Assembly: GCA_003327425.1 (NCBI GenBank)
Contig: QOQW01000018.1
Coordinates: 1 to 64,000, forward strand
Length of the DNA: 64,000 bases
Source of the DNA: Candidatus Ozemibacter sibiricus
Lineage (GTDB): Bacteria > Muiribacteriota > Ozemobacteria > Ozemobacterales > Ozemobacteraceae
Reading direction: 5' to 3'
The position numbers were made by a program, and so were the translations under genes. Positions within the stretch are counted from its first letter, which is position 1; each line of letters starts with the position of its first letter. The notes beneath the pieces were generated by a model. The model was not told the origin of the DNA, searched no databases, and was given only the letters and a program-made list of their open reading frames with translations. This document shows, one piece after another, positions 23,166-33,445 of the stretch.

Positions 23166-24614
23166 TCAGTCGGGCAGGAAGCCGTCGAGCTGGGCGGAGC
23201 CGCGGGCCAGGAACTGGCCGCGCCCGGCTTCCCCCAGCCACCGCCCGTTCTCGACGATGATCTCGCCGCGGCTGACCGTCATGACCGGCCAGCCGGCGCC
23301 GCGCAGACCCTCGTAGGGGGAATAATCGGACCCCATGTGGAGGGCGGCGGCGGTCAGCTCGGCGCTGCGGTCGGGGTCGAACAGCACCAGATCGGCATCG
23401 GCGCCGGGCTGTAGCGAGCCTTTCCGCGGGTAGAGGCCGAACAGGCGGGCGGGGTGGGCGGTGAGGGCGCGGATGGCGGTATCCAGCGGGATGTGGCGGT
23501 TGAGGCCGCCCCACAGGGTCAGGGGGCCCAGGGTTTCGATGCCCGGCAGCCCCATGGGCAGGCGGGTGATATCGCCTTCCCAGCGATCTTTGTCGGCGCG
23601 TCGGAAGGGGCAATGGTCGGTGGCGACGACCTGCAGGTCGCCGGCCTGGAGGGCGGCCCACAGGCCCGCCGCCTGCCCCGCCGCCCGGAGGGGGGGACAG
23701 CAACTGAAGTCGTGGCCGCGTTCCCCGCCGAAGGCGGCGTCGTTGAGGTACAGGTACTGCGGGCAGGTTTCGCCCAGGAGCGGAGCGCCGTGCCGGCGGG
23801 CGGTGGCCAGGGCGGTGGCCCCATCGCCCGAGGAGACATGGACGATGTAGGTGGCGGCCCCGGTGGCGCGGGCCAGGTGACCGAGCCGGGAGATCGCTTC
23901 GACCTCGGTATAGACCGGTCGGGTGAGGGGAAGGGCGCCGATGCCGAGCGACGAGGCGGGCAGGGCATCTGCGCGCTCGCCGAGCGGCGGCTCGCCGCGG
24001 GGGTTCGGGCGGGTCGTGCCGCCGAGCAGGCGATCGGTCAGGAAATCGATCAACCCGCCATTCTCGGCGTGGACGGTGACCAGCACCCCCGCTTTCCGGC
24101 AGTGCTCCATCACTTTGAACAGGCCGGCGTCATCCTGCATGAGCCCGGCTCGCGAGTACGCCATGAAGACCTTCAGGCTGGTCAAGCCGGTTTCGACCGC
24201 CCAGGCTAGGTCGGCCAGCGGCCGGTCGATCTCGCGGCCGATGCAGGCATGGAAGGAGAAATCGATGGCGGCGCGTCCGCGCGCCTCGGCCAGGCGTCGC
24301 TCGAACCCTTCGCGCAAGCCTTCCCCCGGGCGCTGGGCGGTGAAGTCGATCAGGGTAGTGACCCCACCGAAGGCGCCGGCCCGGCTGCCGGTGAAGAAAT
24401 CGTCGGCCGAGACCGCGCCGGCGAAAGGCAGCGACAGGTGGGTGTGCACATCGAGGAACCCGGGCAGGAGCCACTTGCCGGCGGCGCGGATCTCGCGGCG
24501 TCCGGCCAGGCCGGTGCCGATGGCGGCGATGGTGCCTCCCGCGACGGCCAGGTCGGCCACGAAGGTCTGGAACCCGTCACGAAGCTGCGCGTCCTTGAAC
24601 ACGAGATCGAACAT
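23166..24614 (-). CDS. hydA: dihydropyrimidinase / D-hydantoinase
   Basis: A 482-residue amidohydrolase that opens cyclic diamides such as dihydrouracil or hydantoins. Metal-site motifs are in order: DVHTHLSLPF, the carboxylated lysine in LTSLKVFMAY, VTVHAEN, TYIVHVSSGDG, and VATDHCPF. The C-terminus has SDYSPYEG, as in the family. An insertion rich in Pro/Gly/Arg (about residues 205-235) lies before LTRPVYTEVEAISR. The ATG is preceded by GGAGGCG. There is no neighbouring pyrimidine-degradation gene, so the natural substrate is open. Confidence 0.92.
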   Translation of the reverse strand: MFDLVFKDAQLRDGFQTFVADLAVAGGTIAAIGTGLAGRREIRAAGKWLLPGFLDVHTHLSLPFAGAVSADDFFTGSRAGAFGGVTTLIDFTAQRPGEGLREGFERRLAEARGRAAIDFSFHACIGREIDRPLADLAWAVETGLTSLKVFMAYSRAGLMQDDAGLFKVMEHCRKAGVLVTVHAENGGLIDFLTDRLLGGTTRPNPRGEPPLGERADALPASSLGIGALPLTRPVYTEVEAISRLGHLARATGAATYIVHVSSGDGATALATARRHGAPLLGETCPQYLYLNDAAFGGERGHDFSCCPPLRAAGQAAGLWAALQAGDLQVVATDHCPFRRADKDRWEGDITRLPMGLPGIETLGPLTLWGGLNRHIPLDTAIRALTAHPARLFGLYPRKGSLQPGADADLVLFDPDRSAELTAAALHMGSDYSPYEGLRGAGWPVMTVSRGEIIVENGRWLGEAGRGQFLARGSAQLDGFLPD

Positions 24615-24925
24615 GGTTCGCCTCCCTGGAAGGTTTCCCCTATTCTATCAAGTCGAGGCAGGCCTGCCCAGGCCCACGACCCATCCCAGAAAGGCGCCGG
24701 TCGCGGGCGGGGTACCTCATTTCCCGCAGGATACCTTGAAAGCCATCAGCCCCTGGAGCCCTGGTCGTGGCCTGCCGCCCGCTCGCTGGTCAGTGGCCGT
24801 GCTGCAGTGCTTTGAGGCAAATCGAAGGGGCGGTCGGTGGGCGTTGATCTTGAAGGTCTGCTTCCATCAAGCCGGCATGTGGGCGATTCGGTGGTAGAAT
24901 CCCGGAGAACAAGGAGGGCAGCTCG
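24615..24925. other. divergent intergenic region with a candidate -10 box
   Basis: No gene is present between the divergent hydA and zinc-ribbon genes. TAGAAT at 24895-24900, preceded by GGTGG, is a plausible -10 for the plus-strand gene; the -35 is not convincing. I see no clear promoter for hydA. Confidence 0.35.
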
Positions 24926-25492
24926 ATGGGAAAGGTCGCAACGTCAGGTGCTGAACCCGCGGGGGGCGAGCGACGACCGTGTCCGTTCTGCGCCGAATTG
25001 ATCCTGGTCGAAGCGAAGAAATGCCGGTACTGCCAGACCATGCTGGTCGATGCGCAGGGCCGACCGGTGATCGTCGGCGCCGAAAGCGGCGGTCGGCCGG
25101 CGGTCGGCGCGGCCGGCGCCGCCGGCATGGGCAGCGGGGCGGCCCCGTCGTCATCCGCCGCGGCTGATCAGGCCGGGCCTTCGTTGCTCTCGTGCCTGCT
25201 GGCCAATCTGGTATTTCCGGGGCTGGGCTCCTGGCGGATGGGGCACCGGTGGCGCGGCTTCCTCATCGGGGCGGGTCTGCTGTTGTCGATCCTGCTGTAT
25301 GCCCAGTCGGCCGTACCGATTTACCAGAAACTGCTCACCCAGACGCTGCGCGGGCGGAAAGCGGTCTTGACGGCCGAGCAGCAGGCGGAACTCGACGACA
25401 TCATCTGGCACAAGGTGGCGGCCGGTCTGTTCATCTATTCCTTCGTCGACGTCTGGCTGCTCTATCGTCTGCCGACCCGGCGCTCTTCCTGA
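24926..25492 (+). CDS. zinc-ribbon membrane protein
   Basis: A 188-residue protein. Residues 17-40 form a CPFCAELILVEAKKCRYCQ zinc ribbon (two CxxC pairs). A Gly/Ala/Ser linker follows. Two hydrophobic stretches (GFLIGAGLLLSILLYAQS and AAGLFIYSFVDVWLLY) flank a soluble loop with VPIYQKLLTQTLRG, so the C-terminal half is probably a two-helix membrane hairpin. It looks like a TM2-type or tail-anchored sensing protein. AGGAGGG stands before the ATG. It precedes the secreted HExxH gene by 224 bases; a functional link is not established. Confidence 0.72.
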   Translation: MGKVATSGAEPAGGERRPCPFCAELILVEAKKCRYCQTMLVDAQGRPVIVGAESGGRPAVGAAGAAGMGSGAAPSSSAAADQAGPSLLSCLLANLVFPGLGSWRMGHRWRGFLIGAGLLLSILLYAQSAVPIYQKLLTQTLRGRKAVLTAEQQAELDDIIWHKVAAGLFIYSFVDVWLLYRLPTRRSS

Positions 25493-25716
25493 TTCCCTGG
25501 CCACCGCCGCCACGAGCGCGCCTTGCCAGCTCGGGCCGAAGCGCCCGCTTCCTGATGTCGGGTTCTGTACCCCTTCGCTTGCCGCTGGCCAGGCCGCGGT
25601 GGGACAGCTCTCGCCACGCGGCGGCGGTGCCAGCCTGGCGAAAGGACTGTAACAGCCCTCGCCGGTTCGACGTAACTCGGGTGAACGCAATGCATGAGTC
25701 GAAGGAGGGCACTCGG

Positions 25717-27123
25717 ATGAACAGCCGATCTGGAAGGTTCGCGGTGGTGTTCCTGCTGGCCATGGTGATGCTGGCGATCCTGGGCCAGGCGACGGTGCGG
25801 GCCGAAGAGGACGTGCTGCCCAGCGACCAGGAGATGGTCGGAGGGCCCGTGGTGAGCCAGCCGTTCTGCGGTTCCGACATGTCCTGCGGCGGGTCGAGCT
25901 GCGGCGGGTTCGATGATGGCGGCTCGCTGTGCGGTGGCTCGAGTTGCGGCGGCGGCTCCTGCGGGTTCGATGACTCCTCGTGTGGCGGCGGCTTCTGCGG
26001 GGGCGGCGGGTGCGGCTTCAACCTCGAAAATCTCGACCAGATCTTCAGCAAGCTGACCGATTTCATTCAACGCGTCATCTCCCTGGTTCGGAATCTCATT
26101 CAGGAGATCCGCAACATCTTCAAGGGAAATGGCGGCGGTTCTTCCAATACCGGGGGCGGCGAGGTCAATGCCCCTCCCCCGGGGGACTCGGGCGGCGGGT
26201 CGACCACGGTGAGCCAGCCGCCGACCGATTCGAATGCGGGGGGCGGCAACAGCAGCGCTCCGGGCGGCGACCAGACCGCGCAGAATCCGCCGGCCCAGCC
26301 GCCTGCCGATTCTTCGACGTCGGGCAATACCTATGGGGGCAAGCTCGAGTTCATCAATTTCCCGCCTTCGAAGAATCTGAGCAACAGCAGTTGGGGTCCG
26401 CTGCTGACCGATATCGAGAACCATCTCCCTCCCAAGTATGGCACGCAATATCGTGATCAGAGCCCTTCGACCCACGCCCACGAGACCACGCATGGCATCA
26501 ACAGCCACATTCGCAACTACATGAACAAGACCGGGCGCAAGGCCAACGGATTCTACGTCGGCAACAACCGGGCGGTGGTGCTGGTCGAGCCCAACGTGCG
26601 CAAGTCGGCGGCGGTGCCGTACGTGCCCAACAGTCTGCGGGGCAGCCGCTTCAACCTCTACCTGCTGGGGATGAGCGCCTGGGATGACACGCCGCTCTAC
26701 ATCTTCGACGAATGGGTCGCCTATACCAACGGGGCCCTGGTGGCGGTCGATCAGGTCAAGCGCGGACTCTGGCGCCAGGGCTGGACCGACGCCGTGCACG
26801 GCGCCCTCGAATTCACCGCCTACTCGTTCGCCCTGGCCATGGCGGTGGCGCAGCGCGATCCGCAGTACTTCGCGAAGTATACGCCCTTCAAGGAGTTCAT
26901 GGCCTTTCAAGCCAAGCGCGCCATGGATGCCTTCCGGGCCGGCCGCAATCTGAAGGAATTCAAATACGACAAGCAGGAGACCTTCTATCGCAACCTGGTG
27001 AGCGGCTCGGACAGCGCTCCCCTGCGCGATTTCATCAAGAAGAACTGGGGCGAGAGCTTCTGGAACGAGGTCTTCCTCGGCCAGTCCTCGACGGCGCAAG
27101 CCAAGGCCCCGCGGCAGAACTAG
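25717..27123 (+). CDS. secreted Cys/Gly-rich protein with a HExxH motif
   Basis: A 468-residue exported protein. The ATG at 25717 follows GAAGGAGGGC. A signal peptide ends near residue 30 (MLAILGQATVRAEE). Residues 47-108 are a Cys-Gly-Ser repeat with about a dozen cysteines (CGGSSCGG and CGGGSCG units). A helical spacer with FIQRVISLVRNLIQEIRN and a Pro/Gly/Ser linker follow. Residues 230-460 are a globular domain with THAHETTHGINSHIR, a HExxH zinc-binding helix, and WVAYTNGALVAVDQ further on. I infer a zinc metallopeptidase-like enzyme; the Cys region may be cross-linked or bind metal. The family is not recognised. Confidence 0.78.
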   Translation: MNSRSGRFAVVFLLAMVMLAILGQATVRAEEDVLPSDQEMVGGPVVSQPFCGSDMSCGGSSCGGFDDGGSLCGGSSCGGGSCGFDDSSCGGGFCGGGGCGFNLENLDQIFSKLTDFIQRVISLVRNLIQEIRNIFKGNGGGSSNTGGGEVNAPPPGDSGGGSTTVSQPPTDSNAGGGNSSAPGGDQTAQNPPAQPPADSSTSGNTYGGKLEFINFPPSKNLSNSSWGPLLTDIENHLPPKYGTQYRDQSPSTHAHETTHGINSHIRNYMNKTGRKANGFYVGNNRAVVLVEPNVRKSAAVPYVPNSLRGSRFNLYLLGMSAWDDTPLYIFDEWVAYTNGALVAVDQVKRGLWRQGWTDAVHGALEFTAYSFALAMAVAQRDPQYFAKYTPFKEFMAFQAKRAMDAFRAGRNLKEFKYDKQETFYRNLVSGSDSAPLRDFIKKNWGESFWNEVFLGQSSTAQAKAPRQN

Positions 27124-27153
27124 CGCCCCGCGCGTTCCGTTCGCGATCCCCCC

Positions 27154-27188
27154 GCGCTCCCGCCTGGGCCTGCCCTGGGCGGGAGCGC
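27154..27188. terminator. hairpin between convergent genes
   Basis: GCGCTCCCGCC (27154-27164) and GGCGGGAGCGC (27178-27188) form an 11-bp stem with a 13-nt loop. It lies between the convergent HExxH and phosphatase genes. A T tract is lacking, so a terminator role is likely but not proven. Confidence 0.45.
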
Positions 27189-27252
27189 CGGCTTCCGGCA
27201 CGTTTCCTGGCCGAGGCCGGGGCGGGCGGCGGTCGCGCTTCGGCGCGCGGCG

Positions 27253-29843
27253 TCAGGCGGTGGGCAGCTTGACCACGGGGCGGAACCGCACGGCCAGCAG
27301 GGTCAGATCATCGGGCGGCGGGGTGCCGGCCCGGTAGCGGTCGAGTTCGGCGAGCAAGGTGGCGAGGGGGAAGCCGTCGCCCCGACGGAGGAGGGCCAGC
27401 AGACGGTCCAGGCCGAACATCTCGCCGGCCGGATTGCGCAGATCGGTCACCCCGTCGGTGAAGAGCAGCAGCCGGTCGCCGGGCCGGAAGGGGATGCGCC
27501 GTTCGCTGTAGGTGCGAGGCATGAGGCCGATCGGCACCTCGGGGAAGGTCAGGACGTCGACCTGGCGGATGTTTCCCTGTTCGATGATGGCGAGGACGGG
27601 GGTGTGGCCGGCGCTGGTCCAGGTGAAGGTCTCGCTGACCGGATCGAGGAGGCCGTAGACCACGGTGATGAAGCGCCCGTCAGGGATGAGTTCGAGCATG
27701 ACCTCGTTGAGGCGGTTCATCAACAGGTGGGGGGCGAAGCCGGGAATCGGCAGGGTGCGCAGGGTGGCGCGCAGGACCATGGTCAACAGGGCCGCCGCGA
27801 CGTTCTTGCCGCTGACGTCGGCGATCAGCACGCCCAGGCGGCCGTCGGGGAAGGGGAAGAATTCGTAGAAGTCGCCACCGACCTCGCTGGCCATGTGGAT
27901 CTTGGCTTCCAGGTCGAAGGCGGGGTGATCGGGCAGCGAGGCCGGCAGGGCGCTCTCTTGAATCTCTTTGGCGATGCGGAGCTGGAAGGTCATCTCCCGC
28001 TCTTTCAGGGAGATGACCAGAAGGTTGGCGATCTCGAGCATGGTGGCCAGGTTCTGGACGATGACCGAGAGGAAGAGATGATCGGCGGCGCGCAGCGCGC
28101 CCTGGTCGGAGGCGAGGGCGAGGTAGAGCAGCCCCGAGGCGGGCGCCGGCAGGTCGGAGCGCCCGAGGTGGGGGGTGCGGATGGCCAGGAAGCCCAGATT
28201 GAGGGAACGACCCTGGCGCAGGGGCTCGGGAAGATCGCTCCAAGGAATCAAGGGCAGGGGCGCCATGGCATCTTCGGCCTGCTCTTCGGCGGGCGTGGGC
28301 GCGGGCCTGGCTTGTCTGGCCAGCCAGGTGGCGATGGCCAGGTGTTCGGCGCGGCTTACGGCGGGGTACGGGAGCCCAGGATTCGAGGAGCCGGCTTCAT
28401 GCGGATCGCCCAGGGGCTGCAACCCCTTGGTGGTTTCCTGGAACAACCAGGCGAAGACGAGTTCCGGCATCTGCAGGCCCAGCAGATCGAGCAACCGCTG
28501 AATGGAATGATGGAGCGGGGCGCTCGGGTGTTCGCCAGGATGGATGGGCATCTCGTACAAAGACGAGAACACCTGCCGGATGCGGGCGATGGTCTTCAGA
28601 TAGCGGTCCTGCAGCCGGATGTGGCGGTTGACCTGTTTGACCATGTCGACGAAGGAATGGTCGAGTTCCTCGAATTCGCTGACGATGCAGGGCGGCGCGG
28701 GGGGGAGCGGTTCACCCGGCTTGACCTGCTGGAACCGGTTCCGCAGCCGCTCGATGGGATCGGCCAGCAGAGAGGGCAGCCAAGCCAGACCGAGGCAAGC
28801 CAGGATGAATGACCCGATCAGGAAGGCGAACCGCCACCAGAATTTTTCCCGGACCTCGGCCAGCAGGCGGTCGGCGTCGGCGGTGATGGCCTCCCAGAGG
28901 TAGTCGGCCTCGGCGACGATCCGGTCGGCGCCGAGCGAACGGGTGGTACGCAGGCCTTCATGCAGTTGCAGCAGTCGCTCTTCGAGGCTCTGGCGGCCGA
29001 AGCGTCGACTTTCCACGAACTGGCGGTAGCTGGCGAACTCGGCCCGGAATCGTTCGATCTCCTTGGTCAGGGGCGGGACGGCGCCGGGCATCGACAGCCC
29101 CAGGAACCCCGGCAGGAGGGCGGGCAGGAGCCCGGACAGGGCGCGGAGCCGGGCTTCGACCCGGGAATCGAGTTCGGCGAGCAATGATCGGGAAAGGCCG
29201 CCGGGCGGGGCTTCCCCCACCATCTGGGCATGGGAGGCGAGGTTGTTCTCGATTTCCCGCAGGGTCTCCTGGATGACGCGCTGGACGGACACGACGGGAA
29301 TCGGCTCGAAGCCGGCGGGGCCTTCCTGAGCGGCCTGGCGGCGGGCCTCGGCCAGGATGGCCGAGAGCGAGGCCAGGCGCAGGGAGAAGGCTTCCTTCCA
29401 TTCGATCCGGGCGGCGCTTTCGGCACGCATCATGCTCTGCCACTGCGCCATGCCGGCGTTGTATTCTTGGAACTGGACGGTGTAGCTGGCGAGCAGAGAG
29501 CGGATGACCAGCCATTGGGGCTGGCGGGGATGGCCCTGCAAGGCCTCGTCGAGTTCGCTGGTGACGCTGGCGATCCGGTCGAAGGCGGCGCGGGCCAGCT
29601 CGGGATCGACCGGGGTGCCGCGCAGGAAGCTCTCGTTGCGCAGCGAGCCCAACTGGAACCAGGTGCTGACCAGCCGCTCGTAGAGACGACCGAGCACCAG
29701 CTCCTGTCGCTGGTCGTTCTCGATAAGGTGGTGAAGGCCCGGAACGACCACAGGCTGAGGGCGAGGAACGAGACGATGAGGATGAGGATCGAGGCGAGGA
29801 GGGCGGTCAGGATCCGCTTGAACGACTTGGGCCAGAACGCCAT
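27253..29843 (-). CDS. membrane PP2C (SpoIIE-type) phosphatase with HAMP; probable frameshift near the N-terminus
   Basis: A membrane-bound Ser/Thr phosphatase of the RsbU/SpoIIE type, about 860 residues. The C-terminal 250 residues carry the PP2C motifs (ASEVGGDFYEFF, VLIADVSGKNVAAALL, TSAGHTPVL, LLLFTDGVTDLR). A second membrane helix is followed by a HAMP-like segment (FLIGSFILACLGLAWL, then ADPIERLRNRFQQV); the N-terminal half is a sensory domain. The long frame begins only at 29751. The first membrane helix (FKRILTALLASILILIVSFL) lies in another frame that starts at the ATG at 29843 with GGAGAGGAGGGC before it. The frames join near 29721-29727 if one base is missing. This is either a sequencing error or a disabling mutation. 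Confidence 0.82.
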
Positions 29844-29955
29844 GGTGTCGCTGCCCTCCTCTCCTTTCCTTTCAGTTTACCCTTCCCGTGGCCGGTCCAC
29901 AAATCGCCGGCGTTGAGAAAGGAAGCGGCGCCGGCGTGGCGGAGCGGACACGGGG

Positions 29956-31191
29956 TCAGCGGGCCAGGACCAGCCAGACCCTGCCGTAGTGGTGCAGATC
30001 GCCGGCGCGATCGCCGGCGGCGGGGCCCAGGCCGAAGAAGAGATCGAGGTGGCCGGGGCCTTTGATGGCGCCGCCGATGTCGTGGGCGAACAGCAGCCGC
30101 CATTCGTGGCCGATCAGGCGGCCGTGGGGGTCGAGCACGGGCACTTCGGCCAGCAGCACCGTGCCGGCGGGTATGATGGTCGGGTCGGCGGCCACCGAGG
30201 CGCCGGGAATGAGGGAAACGCCGGCCGCGCCGGTGGGGGTTTTCGCCATTTCCTTGAAGAAGACGTAGGAGGGGTTCTGATCGAGCAGGACGAGGTCATC
30301 CGGGTGGGCGCGCATCCATTCGCGGATGGCGCGCAGGCTGATCCGGTCGGCAGGGATGCTGCCGCGCTCGACCAGCAGGCGGCCCAGGCTTTTGTAGGGG
30401 TGACCGTTGCCGCAGTCGTAGGCGGCCCAGATCTCTCGGCCGTCCTGGAACCGCAGACGACCCGAGCCCTGCACCTGCAGGAAATAGACCTCCAGCAGGT
30501 CGTCGGCCCAGGCCAGTTCGAGCCCGCGGCCGGCCAGGGCGCCCTGCTTGTCGATCTCGGCGCGGGTCGGCCAGGGGCGGGGCAGATCCTTCGGCGCCCG
30601 ATAGAGGGGAAAGCGGAACCGCTCGTCGGGGCGGGCCGCCACCTCGAGGCGCGGGATGAAGTAGCCGGTGAACTGGACGTTACCCTGGCCGTCCTCTCCC
30701 TGGCTGCGATAGAGCTTGAAAGGGAAGCCCTTCCCTGGTTTGCGGCTGTGCAACCAGTCGTCGATGGCGCGGGCGGTGCGCTCGAGATCGGCCCCGGCGA
30801 CGGTCAGGTTGCCGACCTTGACGGCTTTCTGGGCGGCATAGCGGCGGGCGACCGCTCGATTGGCGCGGGCGGCGAACCGGGCCGCCTCGCTGCGAGGCGG
30901 GATGACGGTCGGGGGCTGACGGTCGATTTCCCAGGCTTGCGTCTGCGCCGGACCGGGCCGCTTGCCGTCGCCGACGAAGTCGTAGCCCCGGCCGACCTGG
31001 GCCAGCAGAGCCGGGGCGAACCACAGCAGGCCGAGCAGGCTGAGGAGGCCCAGCCAGCCCAGCCGGGGCCAATGGGGCTGGCCGGCTCCCGGGCGGTGGC
31101 GGTCGGCGCTGGTTGAAAGCCGCGTGGGAGAGGGGCAGAGGGTGGCCCTGGCTGGTGACGCATGGTTGGAACGGGACGGGGTGGTCGGCAT
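29956..31191 (-). CDS. mltA: membrane-bound lytic murein transglycosylase A (MltA)
   Basis: A 411-residue enzyme that cleaves peptidoglycan to 1,6-anhydro sugars. A signal/anchor helix is near residues 45-65 (GLLSLLGLLWFAPALLAQV), preceded by a Ser/Arg/Pro-rich stretch. The MltA domain follows (FTGYFIPRLEVAARPD, then YFLQVQGSGRL). The C-terminal 3D domain ends HDIGGAIKGPGHLDLFFGLG, with the Asp residues of that family. No lipobox is visible. The ATG at 31191 follows CGGAGG. It precedes the phosphatase gene by 112 bases on the same strand. Such enzymes are typical of cells with an outer membrane. Confidence 0.93.
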   Translation of the reverse strand: MPTTPSRSNHASPARATLCPSPTRLSTSADRHRPGAGQPHWPRLGWLGLLSLLGLLWFAPALLAQVGRGYDFVGDGKRPGPAQTQAWEIDRQPPTVIPPRSEAARFAARANRAVARRYAAQKAVKVGNLTVAGADLERTARAIDDWLHSRKPGKGFPFKLYRSQGEDGQGNVQFTGYFIPRLEVAARPDERFRFPLYRAPKDLPRPWPTRAEIDKQGALAGRGLELAWADDLLEVYFLQVQGSGRLRFQDGREIWAAYDCGNGHPYKSLGRLLVERGSIPADRISLRAIREWMRAHPDDLVLLDQNPSYVFFKEMAKTPTGAAGVSLIPGASVAADPTIIPAGTVLLAEVPVLDPHGRLIGHEWRLLFAHDIGGAIKGPGHLDLFFGLGPAAGDRAGDLHHYGRVWLVLAR

Positions 31192-31342
31192 GGGATGTGG
31201 CCTCCGGGTATGGTGTGCAAGCGAGTGGGTGATCCCACCCAGTGTAGTGGAACTCGCCCGCGTTGACCAGGGGGGCAGAGGTATTCGCGGCCGCCTGGCC
31301 GGCAGAGGATCGGCCAAGGGGCTCGTGGCGAGACGTGATACA

Positions 31343-33445
31343 ATGGGCGGCACGGTGCCCCGGGCGGAAGTGGCGGTGGCGTCCGCGGGTGGGGAGCTGG
31401 CCGTCCGATGGCGAAGATTCCCGATCGAGGTCGATCGCTTGTACACCAACGTGTTCTTGCATCAGATGATCTGTGGCAGCCTGCTGGCCGGGCTGGCCAT
31501 GCTTGATGCCTTCGTCCCCGCCCGCTCTCGCCGCCGCCTGCTGGCGGGAATCATCCTGGTGGCGGTGATCAATATTCTGGGCTTGCATGTCGTGCATTGC
31601 ACGCGCATCCCATCGAATTTCATGATCTACTATCTTGGCGCCAAGTACCAGATTCCGCATCGGGATTTCTATCCTTTGGTGGCGGCCGCCCAGGGCAGAT
31701 TGCATGGGAAATCGGAAAGGGAAAAACGGCTTGCCGGGTTCCTGCTGCTCGCCGACCACCAGGTACCGCTGCCGGCGGATGATCTTCCTACGGCCGATCT
31801 GGAAGCCTTGTGCGCCGAACAAGGGGTATTCCGAGCCTTCGTACATGCCTATTTCAAGGAGCAAGGCCGGGAGGTGTCCACGGCCGAGGCCTTTATTGAG
31901 GATTGCCGAGCGGGATTCATTCAGTTCGCCGATCAGGGGTTCAACGCGTCGCCCTTCTATGTGCTGGCCAGGCAACTCGATCCGATGATCCATGTCGCGG
32001 TCGGATTCCCGGCGTTTTACGTCCATCTGGCCCTGCAGCTGTTCTTCGTTTTTGTCGCGGCCTGGGTGTTGGCGAAGACCTTCGCCTGGGACGCCGAATC
32101 GACCATGTTGTTCCTGGCCGTCTGGCTGTCCAGCTGGGATTTCGCCAGTTGGGGTCTGTCGGGGCTGATCGGCTGGGGCTGGTTTCTGCCGTTGGTGGTG
32201 GGGGTGTTCGCCTGTCAGAGGCTTGCCCCAGCGCTTTCCGGCATCGGGATCGCCTGGTCAGGGTTGGTGAAACTGTTCCCTGGCCTGGCGATCCTTCCCG
32301 CGCTCTGGGTCGTGATGGCTCGTCCCAAGAGGTTCCTCGAGCATGTTCGAACGTGCGAGAAACTGTTCCTGGCGGCCCTGGCGACCACGTTGGTCGGTGT
32401 CGTCTTCTCCTCGTGGTTGCCCGTTTCCTGGGGTGGATTCCTCGAGAAGATCCATGATCAGTTCCTGCAGAAGGATTTCTCGGTGAATTACTATGGCGTG
32501 GCGCATTTCTACATTGCGGCCGGGCTCCTTGCCGCCAGGTACAAACATGTCATCAGCTGGTTGTTCCTGGGTTGGCTGCTCTTCTTCCTGTCGTCCCTGC
32601 GCGGCGAAAAAGCGCCTGAGACGTTGGCGAAGATCATGCTGTTCCTGGCCGCTGCGGCGGGCCTTTTCCTGTTCCGCGTCGCCAATTATTATATGTTCCT
32701 GCTCTTCCCCTTTTTATTCCTCGATGATCTGAAGATTCCCTGGTGCCGAACCGCGACCCTGGCCTTCCTTGCCTTGAATGCCGTTCTGCCCGATTATGCC
32801 GCCATCAAAGACATCACGCTGGCCAATCAGCTCACCGTCCTGGCCAAGGGCGCCTGGCTGTCCCTTTTGCCGGTGTTCGTGCTTTGGGGGTTTCTGCAGT
32901 CCGACCTGATCATCGATGAGAAGCGGGCGCTTCTGAAGAATACCTTCCTGGCGGTCTGTCTGGGAGCGGCCTGTGTGATCGGATACGAGCTTGCCGTTGC
33001 CCGGAAGGTGAACCACGCCTTGACGGAAATAGACGGCCATGAACAGGCGGGCCACCTCGATGCGGCCATTGCCCAAGCGGCCGCCGCGGCCGCGGCTTTT
33101 TCGGAACCGTCTCTCTTCCTGCGGGCGGGCGATCTGCTCGAAAAAAAGGGGGACGTGGCAACCGCCAGATCCATGTTCGAACAGGCCCTGACCCTCGATG
33201 GGAGCGATGCTGACGCCCTGCTGCGCATGGGGATCATCCAGGCCCGAGCGGGGGAGATCGACAAGGCCAGAAGCGCGTTCCTCGAAGCCATGCACCATGC
33301 CCCTGCCGACCCTGTCATCTACTGGAATCTCGGCCTCCTGGACAATGCCAGCGATCCGCAGAAAGCGGGGAGGTTCTTCCGAATCGCCTCGTTCATCGCC
33401 AAAGGCGATGCCTCTTTCGCCGCCCGCAAAAACGGGGCGAAATGA
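31343..33445 (+). CDS. GT87-like polytopic membrane protein with C-terminal TPR repeats
   Basis: A protein of about 700 residues with around 10 transmembrane segments in residues 30-560. The segment SGLVKLFPGLAILPALWV with WLSSWDFASWGLSGLIGWGW before it resembles GT87/DUF2029 polyprenyl-phosphate-dependent glycosyltransferases. The C-terminal 130 residues form two or three TPR-like helical pairs (AGDLLEKKGDVATARSMFEQ, then RMGIIQARAGEIDKARSAFL). A TPR tail suggests that it recruits partners on the cytoplasmic or periplasmic side. A -10-like TACAAT overlaps the ATG, and there is no clear ribosome-binding site, so the exact start is unsure. Confidence 0.7.
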   Translation: MGGTVPRAEVAVASAGGELAVRWRRFPIEVDRLYTNVFLHQMICGSLLAGLAMLDAFVPARSRRRLLAGIILVAVINILGLHVVHCTRIPSNFMIYYLGAKYQIPHRDFYPLVAAAQGRLHGKSEREKRLAGFLLLADHQVPLPADDLPTADLEALCAEQGVFRAFVHAYFKEQGREVSTAEAFIEDCRAGFIQFADQGFNASPFYVLARQLDPMIHVAVGFPAFYVHLALQLFFVFVAAWVLAKTFAWDAESTMLFLAVWLSSWDFASWGLSGLIGWGWFLPLVVGVFACQRLAPALSGIGIAWSGLVKLFPGLAILPALWVVMARPKRFLEHVRTCEKLFLAALATTLVGVVFSSWLPVSWGGFLEKIHDQFLQKDFSVNYYGVAHFYIAAGLLAARYKHVISWLFLGWLLFFLSSLRGEKAPETLAKIMLFLAAAAGLFLFRVANYYMFLLFPFLFLDDLKIPWCRTATLAFLALNAVLPDYAAIKDITLANQLTVLAKGAWLSLLPVFVLWGFLQSDLIIDEKRALLKNTFLAVCLGAACVIGYELAVARKVNHALTEIDGHEQAGHLDAAIAQAAAAAAAFSEPSLFLRAGDLLEKKGDVATARSMFEQALTLDGSDADALLRMGIIQARAGEIDKARSAFLEAMHHAPADPVIYWNLGLLDNASDPQKAGRFFRIASFIAKGDASFAARKNGAK

